From: Quillaja saponaria
Lineage: Eukaryota; Streptophyta; Magnoliopsida; Fabales; Quillajaceae
Direction of reading: 5' to 3'
Length of the DNA stretch: 64,000 nucleotides
Assembly: GCA_029379385.1 (NCBI GenBank)
Contig: CM055611.1
Span: 7,192,001-7,256,000, forward strand
Made by a program: the position numbers and the translations under genes. Positions 61,501 to 64,000 of the stretch are shown piece by piece. Numbering within the stretch: position 1 is the first letter of the stretch; the number at the start of each line of letters is the position of its first letter. Under the pieces are notes generated by a model, which did not search any database, was not told where the DNA came from, and saw only the letters and a list, made by a program, of their open reading frames with translations.

Positions 61501-62884
61501 TAAATACATTTTAAGAGAGCACACAGATCACATGAGAAATAGTTGTCAGAGACTGCTTGCGTTTGCTGATAAACAATTTTTGATATAATGAAATTATTAG
61601 TGACCGTTTGTGGTCTTTGATAACTTTTCTACTGCCTGCTTATTTTTTTTTAAAAAATTCCCATATCATAGACTACAACCTGATAACTTTTTTACTGCTA
61701 ATTTTAGAAAATTTGCTACACCATCTTGTGAAAGAACAAATTCAGTATCGACTTTGAAACAACACAATACTTATCCTGTTGGTTACCAAAGTAACAATAC
61801 AATACTAATTTAAAGTTTGAAACAATATTTCACAAATTCTGTTAACATGACATGGCAAACTATAATCCAAGCCTTAGTATCAAATTTGTTTATAATTTAA
61901 CAATTTCAACAGGTACAAACTAAAACTAGATTTCCTAAATTAGCATCATTCTTGCGATATTCATTCTATGACTGTGCAGCATATGAAGATGAAGAAGCAT
62001 CCTGCATTGAAACAGTCGAAAATCAAACCCAAAATTTTCTTAACATGCCAACAAGAATGAAAATGAGAAGATACAAAAGAAGGAAAGAGAAGATAATATT
62101 AAGTTGATTACGATAAATATAAGTTATTGGCGATTGTAATGTAAAATTTCATTATAACAACTTAAATATTATCTATATGGCAGAAGATTTGAGAATTTTA
62201 TGATAGAATTATAATCACATTAATAATTTATGTTCCAACTTAATTTTGATCAACTAGCTAATTAATTTCTTTAATCCATAAATTGATATTTATTCACGCT
62301 TCCAAATTATTATTATTATTATTTCTTGTAATAATAATAATAATAATTTATATTATTATTATTAACTAGCAAAAGTCATTGCCGACAATCACGCAACACA
62401 TATAATTATGCAACACATATAATTTAACATATATTACTAAAAAATGAATATTTTAACTATTTTAGGCAGTGCCTATTTATTAACCTACATTATTCCAATA
62501 ATTTGGAGTTTATAAATCCATATTTTCTTTCGTTGTCATAGAATCAAATATTTTTTTTTTTGTCTTTCTAAGTATTAGTTACGTGCATATCGAGAAATAA
62601 TTCTTCTCATTTCTTATAAATTTTTTTTACCTGTTAAACATACACATTTAAGGAATTTCAGGTTTGAAAAAAAAAATATATATGTTAGTGCGAGATTGAT
62701 CATGCTATGTTGACAAATGGAGAGAACAACTTTGTGAAAAAGTATAATCCATATAGTTCACAAATAAATCATTTCTTGTGTTTTTACAAAGAAGGAGGCC
62801 CATTGAGAGAATCGCTTAAGTTTAGATTGGTGGTAAGTTTCCAAATGTCAATACACTTTTTAGACAATATGCAGGTCGTGAGTA

Positions 62885-63310
62885 AAGTAAAATAAATTTA
62901 TATCCTCAATTCCAGTAAAATAAACATTTTACTACTAAAATTTTCATCATACATACGCAAAACATCGAACTACATATTGCAAACAAGTATATGATAGTAT
63001 ACATAATAATCCTTGTAAATATTTCAATTTTTATTATTTTATGAGGAACTATAATATCTACATTTATTACACATTAAGAAATTAAAAACTAATTACACGT
63101 GCCAACAGGTGGTTGGTGTAATAGTTTCTGAGCTTGTTTTCCAAGCACCCCACATGGGTTTGAGACTGATTGCACGTTACAATATTAAGCACATAATAGA
63201 CAAGTTACCCATGAAAAGCACGGACTATGCAGCTTAGGTGCCACTCTTGGTCAGCTTGGGATTCAAATCCAAAGAAAAAGATATATATATTGAAATTAAA
63301 TGCATTACAT
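62885..63310. repeat. Direct duplication, right copy
   Basis: About 1.8 kb from its partner, same orientation. It carries an extra segment of about 70 bases (63099-63168) that the left copy lacks and lacks part of the left copy around 61360-61430. Confidence 0.75.
63099..63168 (+). repeat. SINE-like insertion
   Basis: Present in the right copy of the duplication only. Flanked by attacacgt (63090-63098) and attgcacgt (about 63169-63177), a near-perfect 9-bp target copy. It contains ggtgtaatagtttctgagc and gggtttgagactg, close to box A and box B of tRNA-derived SINEs. Short, perhaps a truncated SINE. Confidence 0.5.
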
Positions 63311-63779
63311 ATTAGGCTACATTCATGGCTTAAATGTCTAGTTAGAAATCTGTTAAAATTCATAATCAATTATCATGTTTATTTTTTTTTAATTTCATTC
63401 CACTAATTATATCCTTATTCCCTCAATTACATCCTTGTAATTTCCTCTAATCACATTTTTTAAATGTAACTTAATTTTAGGTATACGTCAACTTTATATT
63501 TGTATATATTAATTGCACTGTTATATAAATTAAAATACATAAACCTTCACACAACATTCTCTTTTAATATCTTTCCTAACATTGTAACAGCCTAAACGAT
63601 CTTGTTTCTTTTACTAAAATGGCAACCAATAATTTGGGGTCATGGCTTCCATCTCTTACTTTTGCGGTCAATATTGGCATTTCAACAGTCTCTTAGCAAG
63701 ATTCTACACTAATGTTGTATGCTTTACTGTTCAATTCTAAACAAATTCAGCAAATATTTTCCGTTTTTCCATCTGGTAA
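63311..63779. other. No gene recognised
   Basis: AT-rich spacer before the copia fragment. No supported feature. Confidence 0.4.
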
Positions 63780-64000
63780 TACTATTTACATCATTTTGCA
63801 GGTACTTCTCACTCACTTTTTTCTCATTTTCTAATTCTACTGATCCTAATTTACTTATTATCTCTACCGATACAAACAATTTTTCTCCTCCAATACTATT
63901 ATCCAATGGCAACAAAGTTTCTCTTTCTAGTATCATTGATGCTAGGCCAACCTCTAATCTCTTTTTGAAAGGTACTTTATATGTCCCTGACTTCAAATTC
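63780..64000 (+). pseudogene. copia protease-region fragment, runs off the window
   Basis: A plus-strand frame reads ISTDTNNFSPPILLSNGNKV and then LFLKGTLYVPDFKF, the end of the copia aspartic protease region (LPNGxxVxxxxxGxxxLxxxLxLxxVLYVPxFxxNLLS). The DSGA catalytic motif is not seen upstream, so the piece is truncated or damaged on its left. It continues beyond 64000. The open frame on the opposite strand here is a shadow. Confidence 0.7.

Noticed and set aside
61972..62010. Terminal exon of another minus-strand gene (acceptor then DASSSSYAAQS and stop)
   Set aside because: A plausible acceptor and short serine-rich end are present, but no upstream exon or family match was found.
63724..63996. 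Minus-strand open frame of 90 codons
   Set aside because: The plus strand reads a copia protease end (LYVPDFKF), which explains the openness better.
1..64000. CRISPR arrays, bacterial operons or ribosome-binding sites
   Set aside because: Introns, LTR elements and CACTA transposons show plant nuclear DNA; the tandem arrays are satellites, not spacer-repeat arrays.

Overview
The window is a stretch of nuclear DNA from a eudicot plant. It is very AT-rich, the genes have GT-AG introns, and most of the length is nested, decayed transposable elements of plant type: Ty3/gypsy chromoviruses, Ty1/copia, CACTA/En-Spm, hAT and foldback elements. Gene relics of plant families (a CYP82-type cytochrome P450, a resistance-protein LRR, a mitochondrial L7/L12 ribosomal protein) and a 2-isopropylmalate-synthase-like gene sit between them. 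I cannot name the species.

Layout. 1-1240: 3' end of a chromodomain gypsy element with a putative LTR. 2664-6993: a foldback (MITE-like) element and a solo-LTR-like repeat (copy A). 8378-9009: a diverged duplicate of introns of the synthase gene that lies at the other end of the window, followed by a clean non-autonomous hAT element (9018-10135) with an 8-bp target duplication. 10796-13250: a 5'-truncated, frameshifted CYP82-like P450 and an LRR remnant of a CNL-type resistance gene. 14470-38303: a nest of transposons, namely a minus-strand CACTA fragment, an LTR element interrupted by a second CACTA, a complete-ended 12-kb CACTA (23142-35172) whose transposase is split by a copia element with intact 205-bp LTRs, and the end of a further CACTA. 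40505-43829: an L7/L12 pseudogene and a second solo-LTR-like copy B. 44872-52089: a gypsy element that kept gag only, itself interrupted by a 4.2-kb non-coding LTR element (46216-50392) carrying two tandem arrays. 52443-60218, minus strand: a nine-exon isopropylmalate/citramalate-synthase-like gene. 61065-63310: a direct duplication with a SINE-like insertion. 63780-64000: the start of another copia fragment.

The only locus that looks close to a working host gene is the minus-strand synthase. All eight introns have usable GT-AG borders and the catalytic motifs are present. The protein stops just after the catalytic region and so lacks the C-terminal leucine-sensing (LeuA) domain, as in methylthioalkylmalate synthases and apple citramalate synthase. 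One extra base in exon 1 breaks the frame, so it is either a recent pseudogene or carries a sequence error. Exon and element borders were read by eye; no database search was possible.
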